Shown piece after piece: positions 23,689 to 35,700 of a stretch of DNA of 64,000 nt (its first letter is position 1; each line of letters begins with the position of its first letter). The position numbers and the translations under genes were made by a program. The notes below the pieces were generated by a model. The model saw only the letters and a program-made list of their open reading frames with translations. It did not search any database and had not been told where the DNA came from. Origin of the DNA: Prunella strophiata. Taxonomy: Eukaryota; Chordata; Aves; Passeriformes; Prunellidae. Location: contig JAZBQD010000017.1 of assembly GCA_036583965.1 (NCBI GenBank), forward strand, positions 24,524,385 through 24,588,384, read 5' to 3'.

Positions 23689-26600
23689 ACATGCAGCTGT
23701 AACACCTAAACCTCTAGATTCTAATTCAATATCATTCTTTTCCATAAATTGTCCCACTGATCTTAGTGACCAGTAAATGCAGACTGAGATTAACTTAACA
23801 GTGAAATAGACAAAGGAAGAAAAAAAAAAAAAAAAAAAAAAAGAAAAAGGAAAACAAACCCAACAAATAAAGCCTCATGTGGAATATATGCAGTAAATGG
23901 GATTATATTTTGAGATATAATATTTTGCATTTTCTAATGTTAATGTTTGCCTAATCAGTCAAGCTTCAAAAGTTGCATTTAGAAGCTTGCCAAATATTTT
24001 GCATTCCAGATGTTTCTTTCATCAAGCAGCTGCAGAAGTTTTATGAAACACATTTTAAAAATTAAATTAAAATTTTAGTGTGACTTTGACACAAGTTGAT
24101 CCAGACACAGCTTCCAAAACAATCCACTACTCTTCATTTCCATCCAAGTGAAGAAGGCAATCCAGGTGCTCCCCTTTTAACACAAATTTTCAGAGTGGTA
24201 TGACTAGAAAAATATCACAAGGCTCACCATTCTGCCATTGAAATCCACCAGTATTTACCTGAATAATGCAGTTTATGGTGTTCTGGCAACACATGTGTGG
24301 TCAGGCAGTCAGACTTTGACTCTCTTAACCTTTAAAAAAAGCCATGCTAACTTTGGAGAAAAAGAGAAATCTTACTCTTTTACATTACCATCTTCTCAGA
24401 AGTCATCATCTATTCAAAGAGATTATATTTTAAAACTTTATTATATTAATAATCCTAATCTTCACACCACTTGGTTTACTGTCCTTGTGGAGAAGCCCGA
24501 AGACACTCAATAGGCAGAAACTCAATATTAGTTTATTGAACTATAATTTATGTTCTTTGTTCTTCCAGAGAGAAAGACTCTATTTCTTTTGGTTCCAAAT
24601 CCAAATATCTAGAAGTGGACTACTCCTGTTGATTAAACAAATATTGGAATAGTTTTTTCACCAAAATGTTAAATGTGGTCATTCTTACAACTTGATGCAA
24701 AGAGAAAGACCAGTGTGATTAAATTGTAGAATTTTGGGCCAGACAAAAGGAGAGTTTTCAAGTAGTTTTTGTGTAGGGTGTGGCACAATTTCAGTTTTGT
24801 AGGGAACTAGATACTTCTGCAATGCCAAAAAGTATTGGATAAAATATTCTTTTTTGTGTATGTTACCCCTTAATACCATGTCCTCAGTGCAAAAACAATG
24901 CAAAATTCCCTTGACAGATTCCTTTATGGAAATAAACCTTTTTTTGTTTTTATTTCCAAAGGCATTTTGGCTCATATTTTAGAATATTTTGTGTAATTTC
25001 TTTCTGACTCTGACAAATGTTTCCTTCATTGTTGAAAACAATTCAAGTTAACAAAGGAACCAATGGAGCTTTTGCAAATGCACATATCTCTGTAAAGCTG
25101 GGTTTAATCACTTATTGATTCATCCAGGTTCCTCTACACTGCCTCCCAAAGCAGTTTTGATACTGAAAAGGAAAGAAAAATACCAAAGTTATGGTCTTAA
25201 TGGCAAAGTCATTTTCAGTGATCAACTACCACTTCTACAGTTTTGATGACAAATGATTTATAAAAGATGATTTTGTCAAGAAGATAAAGTACTCATAGCT
25301 ACATTTTGACACACAGAAAAAAATTGCTGTATGATTGTGGTTTCCATAATGCTTACCCGTTTTAGAAGCAGACTTACAGATTCCTTTTCTGCACAATTTC
25401 CTCCACATACCAGGTCCATTTTGCTGTTTTAGAAATATGTTATCTTTATCTTCCTTGCTATCTAACAAAAATGTTTCTGTCAAGCCAAGCACTGAAACTG
25501 CCCACAATGTGTCTCATTCTTGTTTAATATCTCAAAAAGAAAAACCACTCACCAAAGTAGAGGGTAGCCATATGCATTTAAAAATTGAGGAAAGAGGTAA
25601 ATTGGGCTGACTTCTACATCAGGAACTAAGTTTTTAGCAATTCAGCTATCAGAGGTACACTCATTTACCTGAGAAGTGAGCCTTCCTGAAACATTAAGGA
25701 ATTAAAGGATTAATCTTCCTTCATTCTGTACTCTGCAGCAAGGAGAGATGTATGAGTGCAGCACTACAGGATCAGACTTCTCAATCAGTCTGTAAACAAA
25801 GGCTGTAGGTGTGAAGAAAAGGAAAACAATGCAAGTTGTTTATCTTGAACGGAATGGGCTTCAGGTATAAAAAATTACTATTGCTTGCAGAGTATTTGTA
25901 ATCTGAAACAACACACAACTTTTTCCTCCATTTTATAAACTCCCTGAAAAAGATCTGGTCACTTGCTTCATCCTGTTAGTTAAAAACTTATGCCTGGTGA
26001 GTATACATTATCCTATAAGCTATGGTGAATAAAATTAGACGGATAGAGAAAAGGGAGAGGAGTACCAAGGACAGAATTATGTGATGGATCTGTGTAGCAC
26101 ACAAAGGCACAGTGAATTTTTTAAGAACTTTACTTGTAGGTAGTCAGTTAAAACATTTTCAACATTTTACATATAAGGAAAGGTCAGTCTGCACCCAAAC
26201 AAGCAAACGTATTAGGAAATTATGTTCACTCAGCAAAAACTGCAAAAAAAGTAGGCATGGCAACAAAAACTTCCTATTTTGTGGAGTTGTATACTGTAAA
26301 AAAGTTATCAAGGAAAGGCAAAAGGATGAAAATATAACGTGGTGCAACTTTGTTTCTCATTTTATTTCTATATATCATTGAGGCTTAGAAAGAGAGCATG
26401 ACTTTTCTCCACAGGTTTAAGGAAATTTTACAGGCTTCCTGAGTGAACCTTAAGCCATTAAATATCTTCACAGTTTTATTCCCTAATTAGGAGGATTATT
26501 AGTATTTCCATTGTTTACACCGTTTAAATACCATGAGGGTATTTGAATCTGTGTAGAGCTATTTGTTTGGTGTTACCACAGCACAGTGATTGATTGGAAT

Positions 26601-26715
26601 CACCCTTTCAGCTATAAACAAGACAGGTTTTTTGCGTGTTTGGGTGCCGTCACTTCCCAAATCAGAATTTCATTTAAAGGTTTGAGAAAGAGTGAGGGAA
26701 AGAAAAGGCGCAGGG
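23689..26715. other. Intergenic, no gene supported
   Basis: About 3 kb between the two large simple arrays. It has a 23-base A run at 23820-23842. Frames up to 96 codons (for example minus 24685-24975) have no recognisable domain. The last 30 bases are purine-rich and may be degenerate array edge. Confidence 0.6.
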
Positions 26716-27444
26716 GAGGAAGAGGAAGAGGAAGAGGAAGAGGAAGAGGAAGAGGAAGAGGAAGAGGAAGAGGAAGAGGAAGAGGAAGAGGAAGAGGAAG
26801 AGGAAGAGGAAGAGGAAGAGGAAGAGGAAGAGGAAGAGGAAGAGGAAGAGGAAGAGGAAGAGGAAGAGGAAGAGGAAGAGGAAGAGGAAGAGGAAGAGGA
26901 AGAGGAAGAGGAAGAGGAAGAGGAAGAGGAAGAGGAAGAGGAAGAGGAAGAGGAAGAGGAAGAGGAAGAGGAAGAGGAAGAGGAAGAGGAAGAGGAAGAG
27001 GAAGAGGAAGAGGAAGAGGAAGAGGAAGAGGAAGAGGAAGAGGAAGAGGAAGAGGAAGAGGAAGAGGAAGAGGAAGAGGAAGAGGAAGAGGAAGAGGAAG
27101 AGGAAGAGGAAGAGGAAGAGGAAGAGGAAGAGGAAGAGGAAGAGGAAGAGGAAGAGGAAGAGGAAGAGGAAGAGGAAGAGGAAGAGGAAGAGGAAGAGGA
27201 AGAGGAAGAGGAAGAGGAAGAGGAAGAGGAAGAGGAAGAGGAAGAGGAAGAGGAAGAGGAAGAGGAAGAGGAAGAGGAAGAGGAAGAGGAAGAGGAAGAG
27301 GAAGAGGAAGAGGAAGAGGAAGAGGAAGAGGAAGAGGAAGAGGAAGAGGAAGAGGAAGAGGAAGAGGAAGAGGAAGAGGAAGAGGAAGAGGAAGAGGAAG
27401 AGGAAGAGGAAGAGGAAGAGGAAGAGGAAGAGGAAGAGGAAGAG
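26716..27444 (+). repeat. (GAGGAA)n hexanucleotide array, about 121 perfect units
   Basis: 729 bp of GAGGAA in strict phase; twelve successive 60-base stretches are the same except at the ends. All purine on the plus strand. Because six is divisible by three, every reading frame stays open: the plus frames read Glu-Glu, Arg-Lys or Gly-Arg, the minus frames Ser-Ser, Phe-Leu or Pro-Leu. The long open frames at 26586-27452 (+), 26692-27498 (+) and 26670-27491 (-) are this effect. The purine-rich lead-in at 26680-26715 is a likely seed. The absence of interruptions implies recent expansion or homogenisation. Confidence 0.98.
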
Positions 27445-27751
27445 AGACTTGAATTGTTTGCTGAGTGCATTATGAAATCACTCAGAAGCAACAGCTAGAG
27501 ATTTAGGTCACTAAAAATAAAGAAATAAATGGCAGAAAAGTTCACAGGAGAACATAAGAAAGCTTGTTGCCTGCCTCTAGAAGCAACAAATAATTCACAA
27601 ATATATTTTGATGATACTTTAGAGGACACTGTCTGGTAGTTGTCTTTCAGAGACTGGTTTCTAAAAATATGTGACATACCTTTGATGCACCTTGGTTGAT
27701 CAAAACATAATAATATTTTGTCCTGATTTTCAAGTCTTGACAGTATAAAAC
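27445..27751. other. Short intergenic gap, no gene
   Basis: Unique-looking sequence between the hexamer array and the next LTR. Nothing is recognised. Confidence 0.6.
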
Positions 27752-28299
27752 TGTCCTGGTTTCAGCTGGGATAGAATTAATTTCTTCTCAGTAGCTGTTA
27801 CAGTGCTGTGTTTTGGGTTGCAATAAGAATAGTGTTGGCAACACTGATGTTTTTGTGGTTCTGGTAAGTCACGTTTGTCCTAAGTCAAGGATATTTTTTT
27901 TGGTCCCATGTTCTTCCAGTGAGGAAATACACAGCAGAAGCTGGGACAAATGACCTAAACTAACCAAAGGGATATTCCACACCTCAGAACGTCCAGCCTA
28001 GTATATAAAATGGGGGGAGTTACCCAGAAGTGTGGTCCATCTGTGCCTGGGAAGGGGAGTCTGACATCAGTCAGTGGGCAGTGAACACTTATGAATCACC
28101 TGTTTTACCTTTTTATATCATTATTATTATTTCCCCCCATTATTGTATTTCACTTTATTTTAAATCATTAAAAAGTTATTATCTCGACATATAAGTTTTG
28201 CTTTGATTCTCCTCCTGATTCCACCATGGTGGGAATAGAGGGAGGTTTCAGTGAACAGCTGCATGGTGCTTAATATCCAGCCCTTTTAAAACCACAACA
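27752..28299 (+). mobile_element. ERVL-like solo LTR, plus strand
   Basis: It starts TGTCCTGGTTTCAGCTGGG and ends TTTTAAAACCACAACA, the termini of a very common avian LTR. A TATA box TATATAAAA lies at 28002-28010, preceded by CAAAGGGATATTCCA. The A/T-rich stretch near 28115-28175 and the TAAGTTTTGCTTTGATTCTC block match the R-U5 side. It lacks internal coding sequence. The flanks AAAAC and CAAGC do not form a clear duplication, so the target site has decayed or the end is off by a few bases. Confidence 0.85.
28002..28010 (+). promoter_or_regulatory. LTR TATA box
   Basis: TATATAAAA within the LTR, about 250 bp from its 5' end, the usual place for the retroviral core promoter. Whether it still drives transcription cannot be told. 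Confidence 0.6.
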
Positions 28300-31200
28300 C
28301 AAGCTTTTCTTCTTTTTGGTAGAAATACATTTTGCACTGAAAGAAAAGCAAGAAAATTATGGGGAATTTCTGACCAGTATGACAGTAAGTCAGGCTAGGA
28401 TTACTGATTTGCTTTTTTTTTTTTTTTAATATTCAGAGGTTGGGATTTTTGGTACAGAAATAAAATATAATTAAATTATTTCTCTACATGGGTATCTAAT
28501 TCTTTTCCGTCTCTTGCACTCTTCCATCTCCCAAAAGCATCGACATGTCATTTCCTTATTCCCCTGAAGCCACAACCACCTGCCTCTGCAGTACTGAACT
28601 ACCAGTACTGTTAAACAATTTAACACAGTTTCTCAAATTACAGTTTAAAGATTCTCTAGTGTGGCATTTACTCACATGACTGGATTAGGTCATTATCAGA
28701 ATTTTCATCAAATATGTTTGCACTAGTATTTTCTGACATTTTCCATTTTCAAAACTGATATAAATGGCATAAAATGAAATACAACACAATAAAATGAATA
28801 AAATAAAAAAAAAAAACATACAATGAAGGAGAAGGATAAGTTATAGACAATGATAAAAAGAGTGATTAACAGGGGCAGTGATTAATAATGCTATGTTTTA
28901 GTGGTTCCATGAGTAGAAGAAAAACACCACAATTACATTTTCAGCAAGCTAAAAATACTTTAAAATCTTTTAGAAGAGATATTCAAACACCAAAAAAACA
29001 CATAATGCTGCTCAGCTTAAAGTACCTCTAAGTAAAGATTAAGAAGGAAAATTAGAATGCTGCAAGAATTGTCATGTGTCCTTCATCAGAACAGCCTGGT
29101 CCCTCTAAATAGTAACCAAGACTACCCCAGGACAACAGACAGCCAAAAAAAACACAGGAGCCCCCTGAAACCACACCTGTGTAGGACTGTATCATTGGCA
29201 TTGTTAAGGAGCAATTATAATTTCTAAAATATACCATCCCTATTGTTACTCTTATTTCAGCATCCTCCCCTGATTCCCCAAATGCATTAAGGACTATTAT
29301 GAGGCTTGCAATTTAATACTTGTAACAAACTGCCCACAGGTATAAGATCTTAGAACACTCTGTGCTTATTCCCACAAGGGCTGCTAGGGATAGGCACAAC
29401 TTGACCAGAAATAGGTACTTCTTAATGTTAAAAATGGAGGGAAATTAAAAACATACAGGAGAGTACTGTAGAACAGATAGAGCTCATTCTGCAGATGTTT
29501 CTGTCACTCTTTAAAGCTCAGGGATCATCCATTGCTGGAGACAGAACACCAAGCTCATGAGAAAATGAGGAGATCTTATTTGTCAGCAATGATGTTTGTT
29601 TTCATTTCCACCCCTGTGTTCTGATGACATTATCATATTACTTGGGCTGTGTGCTGGTATTTTATGTCTCTGGAACATCCCAATTGAATTACAGCTTTAC
29701 AAGATACAGCTGGATGAACAGGATTCTAAATGCAACAGCTACATACTTATTACTTAATTTTTAAGGCTTTTATCAACTAATGCTTGGATAATTCAAGTAA
29801 TTGGCTAATTCAATCAAAATTCAAATTTTACTTGAAGCATTTTTAACCTTTTCCTTGACCTGGTTTTGTTTTGCTTATTATAGCTTTAGTCTTTTTCACA
29901 TTTATGTTATTCCTCAATAAGCTTGTACTTTCTTCTCCTGCGACACAGTGAAAGTGTCACAACAGCAAACTTCACTGTTTCTTGCATAGTTTTCCAATAA
30001 AAGATAAAATCAATAGCTCTAGTTCCACACTTTGCCATAAGCTCTATACACTGCCACCAAAGCATACCAGGAAACGGAGTGTAACTATTATTGGATATCT
30101 GTGTTTTTAGAACCTTGTCCCTTGTGTCAAGGCATCAGAGCTGTTTTCAAATTACCTTAGCTATGGGGCCAACCAAGCAGCAGTAGCCTGGGCTTTAAGA
30201 TGGGTGAGTTGTTCCTTCACAGTTTGGCTACCATTTTTTGAACAGGGTGGTATGGTTGTCCTCACACAATGCTCATTTCAGACATAAGCATCACAGGGTT
30301 ACTTCGGGCCCTACCTGATTTTTTGGCTTCTACAGGAACAAATTTATTCTGACTTCAAGCTCACTTCTCATAGCCTTTTTCTGGAGATATCTTTGCTGGG
30401 GAGTTGGAAGCCAATGGCAATGAAAAGAGTGGTGTCAAAAGTCATTAAAAATGTGTGATTTCATTATCCACAGTGCTCTCTGCAATGTTGATAGCTTTCA
30501 TCCTGATGTAACAAAATTGACATCAGTCCTCACTTCTCTTGAAATGACAGCAGACTCCTGAACATGAGACACTGTAAGTTTTTTACAGTTTTGGGGTTTT
30601 TTTCCAGATTGTAAAAATTCCTGAGTACCAACACATGCACCTGTTAGAAAGTATATGTTCTCTTTGAACAGAGCCACTGGGCTTGATCATGCTTCTTCTG
30701 GGGAGCTCAAGGCCACCTCTAGATCAGAGTGCAGTGAAGTGCATCCAGCCAGGCTTTCAGTAAGAGTACTCAGGTATGACTACCTGAGCCACACCCATAC
30801 ATGACCTTTCCTACACTCATCTAACCTGCCCCTAAATCATGATGATGGTAATCCTCTATGTACCCCTTCTTCAAGGGATTTGTGATGGGAGCCCAGCCAC
30901 ACAGGTTTGAGAGGTGGCTCTAAAGAACAACAAAGGTTTTCATGACTCAAAGAAGCTGTGTCTTATTCTACTGTAAAGTAGGAAACCTTACTTTTTAAAA
31001 AGCAGAACTCTGAACAACTTAATCCAACATGGTCAAAGCAGAGTCTTGGTTTACAAACCACCCCACTGACCATGCTAAGCAGATGCTTGCTCTAAGCATT
31101 TCTCCCAGGTAGTGCAGTGGCATGCAATACTTCACATCAAGCTCTGCACCTTTCCTGATCAGTGTCTTTGTCTCATCCTTCAAACTCTGGCTGACAGTTG

Positions 31201-31507
31201 TTTTCTCCCTGTAGTTTCTCTGTAGTTCTATCTCCTCGTTGGAAATTCACCTGCTTGCCTCTCAATAAAACCATCTCAGCTGTTCACAGCAGCACTTCTG
31301 GGCTTGTCCAACAGCAGCAGTTGCCCTTCCTCTGGAGGAGCTTACCTGAGCTGCTCTTTTTGTAAAGGCACACAGCATGTTGTAAAAGATGTGCAAATAA
31401 AAGTGAAAAATTAGCTACACCAGAGATAGCCAGGTACCACAGAGACAGCCACCTCATCTAACTGAGGTGGGTTGAGCCCAGCAGATCCCAGCAGAGTATC
31501 TCATTCT
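28300..31507. other. Intergenic, no gene supported
   Basis: About 3.2 kb. It has a 15-base T run at 28413-28427. The part near 30805-30900 (ATCTAACCTGCCCCTAAAT...GATGATGG) faintly resembles the reverse complement of an old CR1 3' region, but not well enough to call. Confidence 0.5.
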
Positions 31508-31845
31508 TGCATATAAACATCTCAAATGCAGGTGTCAAGAGGAACATGACAAACTCTGTTTAGTGGTGCCCAGCAGCAGGACAAGAAGCAGTGGACACAA
31601 TCTAAGCCAGAAGAAGTTCCATCTCAACATGAGGAAGACCTTCTTTAGACTGGGAATGGCAGACCACTGGAACAGGCTGCTCAGGGAAGTCATAGAGTCT
31701 CCCTGTCTGGAGGCATTCAAAATCCATGTGGACATGTTCCAGTGTAGCCTGTTCTAGGTGACCCTGCCTTGGTGGGGTTGGATGATCTTGGACTGGATGA
31801 TCTCCAGAGGTCCCTTCCAAAAGTAGCAATACTGTGATTCTGTGA
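31508..31845 (+). mobile_element. CR1 LINE 3' end
   Basis: This runs from CATCTCAAATGCAGGTGTCAAG through GTGGTGCCCAGCAGCAGGAC, GGAACAGGCTGCTCAGGGA and GGTTGGATGATCTTGG to ACTGTGATTCTGTGAG. All of these are ordered CR1 3' landmarks (end of ORF2 and UTR). It is 5'-truncated with no RT motifs. The stutter end abuts another CR1 copy. Confidence 0.93.
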
Positions 31846-31849
31846 GTAC

Positions 31850-32795
31850 TTAGGCAGATGGAAGTGCTCTACAACCTCAACAAGATTGCAGGTGATACCA
31901 AGTCAAGGGATACACTCTCACACCTGAGGGACAGGATGCCATCCAGAGGGATGGCATGCCATCCAGAAGGAGCTGGACAAGCTGGAGGAGTGGGTCCATG
32001 TGAAGTGAATCTCATGGCATTCAACATTGCCAAGGTGCTGCATCTGTGTCAGAGCAACCCCTTCTAACAACATAGGCTGGGGATAAACAGGTGGAGAGCA
32101 GCTCTGCAAGAAGAATTTGGGGGTGCTGGTGGGTGAGAGGCTGGACATGACCCAGCCATGAGCACTCACAGCCCAAAGAGCCAAACGTGTCCTGGGCTGC
32201 ATCCAAAGCAGCGTGGGCAGCAGGGAGGGAGGGGATTCTGCCCCTCTGCTCTGCTCTGCTCTGGTGAGAGCCCACCTGGAACCCTGCATCCAGCTCTGGG
32301 GTCCCAACACAGGAAGGAATTTAACCCATTGCAGTGAGTCAAGAAGATGTCCACAAAAATTCTGAGACATCTGGAGCACCTCTTTTATGAAAACATGCTG
32401 AGGGAATTAGAATTGTTCAGCCTGCAGAAGAGAAGGGTCCAGGAATACCTTATTACAACCTTTCAGCACTTATAGTGTGCCTAAAAGAAAGATGGGGACA
32501 AACTCTTAATAGGACCTGTAGCAATAAGGCAAATGGTAATAGTAATGGTTTTAAAATAAAGAGGGTAAGTTCAAACTAGATATAAGGAAGATGTTTTTTA
32601 CAGTAAGCATGGTGACACAGATAAACAGGTTGCCCAGAAAGGTGGGACATGCTTCATCACTGCAAAGATTTAAGGTCAGGTAGGATGGTGCTCTGAACAA
32701 TCTGATCTAGTGTAAGATGTCTCTGCTCATTGGACTAGATGAGCTTTAATGTCCTTTTCCAACTAAAGCCGTATTATGATTCTATGTTTCTGTGA
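31850..32795 (+). mobile_element. CR1 LINE, RT thumb to 3' end
   Basis: The copy begins in RT motif C; the sequence reads N-K-I-A-G-D-T-K where FADDTK is usual. It goes on through the region before GTGAGAGCCCACCTGGAA and ends with the diverged stutter ATTATGATTCTATGTTTCTGTGA. It lies directly after the CR1 that ends at 31845, same strand. More substitutions than the upstream copy suggest it is older. A four-unit CTCTG repeat is at 32244-32263. The frames on both strands here are CR1 shadows. Confidence 0.9.
32244..32263 (+). repeat. (CTCTG)4 pentamer inside CR1
   Basis: Four perfect units at the same CR1 position as the larger array at 17551-17583, just before GTGAGAGCCCACCTGG. Confidence 0.9.
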
Positions 32796-35700
32796 ACTTA
32801 ATCTCCTAATCATTCATCAGAGAGGTCAATTTTTTCAATGGCTGTCAAAAAGACAGCTTCTATATAGTTGTGATATGAAGGCATAGTTTCATTCTGGAAG
32901 AGAGCACTAGCCCATGCTACTCTGTTGTTTGGAACATTTGAGTTGAATGTGCAAAGTTCAAAAGCTGAATTCACTTTTTGAATACAAAATTAAAATTTGC
33001 ATAAATAAAATCAAAGTAGGCAAAGTTACAATTCCCACCAATTTTGTTTGCTTGTGAACTCTTTTTGCCTTTAAATGCTTTCCTTTGCCTAATGTAGAAA
33101 GTAAATTCTGCTTTACTATTGATGTACTATTTTGTATTCAAAAAGCTAGAAGTTGCACAATGTCTCTCAAAATTATCATTAAAAAACAGAGCACTTAAAA
33201 TGTGTTTGGAGGTTAACAGAGGTTCATTAATAGTTTGGGTAAACCAGAGATATTTTAACAGTAGGAAAATAAATTTGCTGATTTTAAAATGAGTTCATAT
33301 ATACTTGATTTTGGTCATTAAGCAAAGGAAATTTCTTGTCTGATTCTGAAGATTTCCATGAAACAAAGCTATGAAGGAAACCCATACTCTCCCTTGTTGA
33401 AAATACTTTGATAAATCACACCAAGCTGGAATCACTGAAAGTCTCAGTACTTTTGTGCTGAGTGTCATTTCTGTGCCATTTTGTGAAAGATTGATCTCAG
33501 CAAAGGAGAAGATAATAAATTGAATGGATCTTTTTTAGAAAGGGGCAAGATCAAATTTCTTTAATCAAGAAATATTAAATCTTTTGTTTTCAATCTGGAA
33601 TATTGGTGTACTTCCAGAAAAAACCCAAAGGTTTTGTAGCATATTTTATGGGCCATACGCCTAAGCCCACCAGGTTCAGGAGATTTTTTATATTTCTGCC
33701 ATTAACTTGTTGCTATCCAGGCTTTCCATCTTACCGCTTTCTGTTGTAGGACTTTCTACTTCATCTAGTGCCAAGTTTTATGACTCCAAGCTTTTTTCAT
33801 CATCCCTTTTCAGAAGAAACAGGTTCCCATGTTGCCTTTTCCCTGGGGGCTCACCCACTTGCATCTCTGGGAGCAGCAGCCAAGCACAGAAATGGCCATG
33901 CACTGAGGAGAGACACCACTGCAGAGAAAAGCCAGTGTGGTCTTTGCACGTGCAGCATCCTTCTGCTTTCTCTCTGATTTCTCTCCATTGCCTTTGCTGC
34001 TTCTGACTGAAACAAAAGAGAACAACTGCACAGGTCAGGCACAAGAAAGCTGACCATTTTGGCCTTGCTTTCCAAGATAATAAAATGAGAACTAGCCCTA
34101 ATGCAAAACTACTTCTCTAAAGCTTATCAGAGTTGAGAAAACCTTTCCAGTAACCCAGACAGATTGTGAGACAGGGCTTTTACTGCCCAGTGCAGGATGT
34201 AATGGACCTACAAACCAATCTGACTACAGCCATGAAACTGCTCAGAGAAATTACACAATCTAGAGCAATGGAATGACCACATTTTTCAAACACAGAAGTA
34301 TAAGAGCGAGAGAAGGGAACAAAATAAGAATTAGTTAGAACTTTTTTGTTTCTAAATGAATTTTATTGACTTTTTCAAATGTTATCATCTTACCATCACA
34401 ACTTTTTTGTCCTCATTGTCCTTTATCCATTAAATGGTCTCTTTTGATATTATGACACTGATTTACAGTTGATAATTATCTCAGTTTAATGGGTCTAAGG
34501 TCTCTTGGTTTAGTGTTTGTCATTAAGAGGGTGTGTCTGTACAATATGCCTTTGGCCAAAAAGAAGTTTATCACCCCATAAAAATGTCCTCAGCTAATTA
34601 AAAAATAAATTCCCCTCTCCCCATTCTCTTATGATTCCAGTTTTATAAATTTGAGGTGAATAATCATCTTACAGAAAGAAGAGAGGTTGCTGTCACAAAA
34701 CCTTTAGGTCTCCCTGTAGATGTGATATAATCATTTATAAAATGTATTTGCCCACGGTGACCCATCAGTGACCTAGTAAAACTTAAGATTGAAGCCCAGA
34801 TTGTTGAGTGAGTTTGCCTGACAATATTGCGGAGTGAGTTTGCCTTTTGAGATGAAAGTAGGGTCCCATTCGAACATTCTTGTCAAGGTTATCTAAAAAA
34901 ATGGAAGAACAATCACAACATTCATCCCCAAAGGGAAGAAGGAGGAATACAAACGCATGGATGTGTGTCTCTCTGTCTGTGTTTCAGTCACCATGTGTAT
35001 GAGAAGGACACTGTTTATGCATTACAAAAAAGCTTAGTATTTTTATTTTCTTCCTAAGACATCACTACTAAATCCAATGTAAATTTATACTGTATGGTGG
35101 CACAACTTGGTCTAAAATGAATGTCAATAAAAGAAATAATCTGAGCCAGATAATCAGCTCATTCTAAACTCTATCCTGCCTGTCCTGCCAGGTCTTTGGA
35201 CTAACTTGGATAAGCTACAGATAAGATCAAATTGGCTAATGCAGGACTAACAGCCTACTTCATCAAGGCTCTGAAAAAAAAGACTCACAATCATTCAATA
35301 AATTAAGACTTTATACTCACCTCTATCTAATTTCCATGATCTTTAGATTTTTTTTTAAATCACAGTATGGTGCCATAGCACCTGTAACACATCCCAAGAG
35401 TGTCCAGGCTCCTGGCAGTCATTGTGAACTGTGGCTGTCAGATAAAGTATAGCAATTAGCACATCACTACATGTAGGGGCATGGTCTATGTGCTCTTACC
35501 AATGCAGCTGCTGTAGTGCATAGGCTGCTGAATGGATCAGCTTTTTCCTCTCTTTTTCCCAAGGACTGTTGACCACAAAGGTTCTGGGCATCTGTGGAAA
35601 TTTCTAGGTCAGAATTGAAAGATGTCCACATCAGGTCAAATCTACTAACTTGTCCACAGTCTTTCCCAAGTGAGTAAATATTTTGATTCCTTCCTCAAGC

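Noticed and set aside
23389..23757. Frames of 85-122 codons with GREGK or LPFPS repeats
   Set aside because: They are translations of the CCCTT array on both strands.
26586..27498. Long open frames (268-288 codons) of Gly-Arg, Glu or Ser
   Set aside because: They are translations of the GAGGAA array. Every frame is open because the unit has no stop, and the flanks show no gene structure.
30805..30900. Possible antisense old CR1 3' piece
   Set aside because: Only scattered matches (ATCTAACCTG, GATGATGG). Not enough order to call it.
31918..32379. 153-codon minus-strand open frame
   Set aside because: It is antisense to a CR1 3' region.
33707..34075. Overlapping plus and minus frames of 69-99 codons
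   Set aside because: Slightly higher GC makes frames longer by chance. No motif is recognised.
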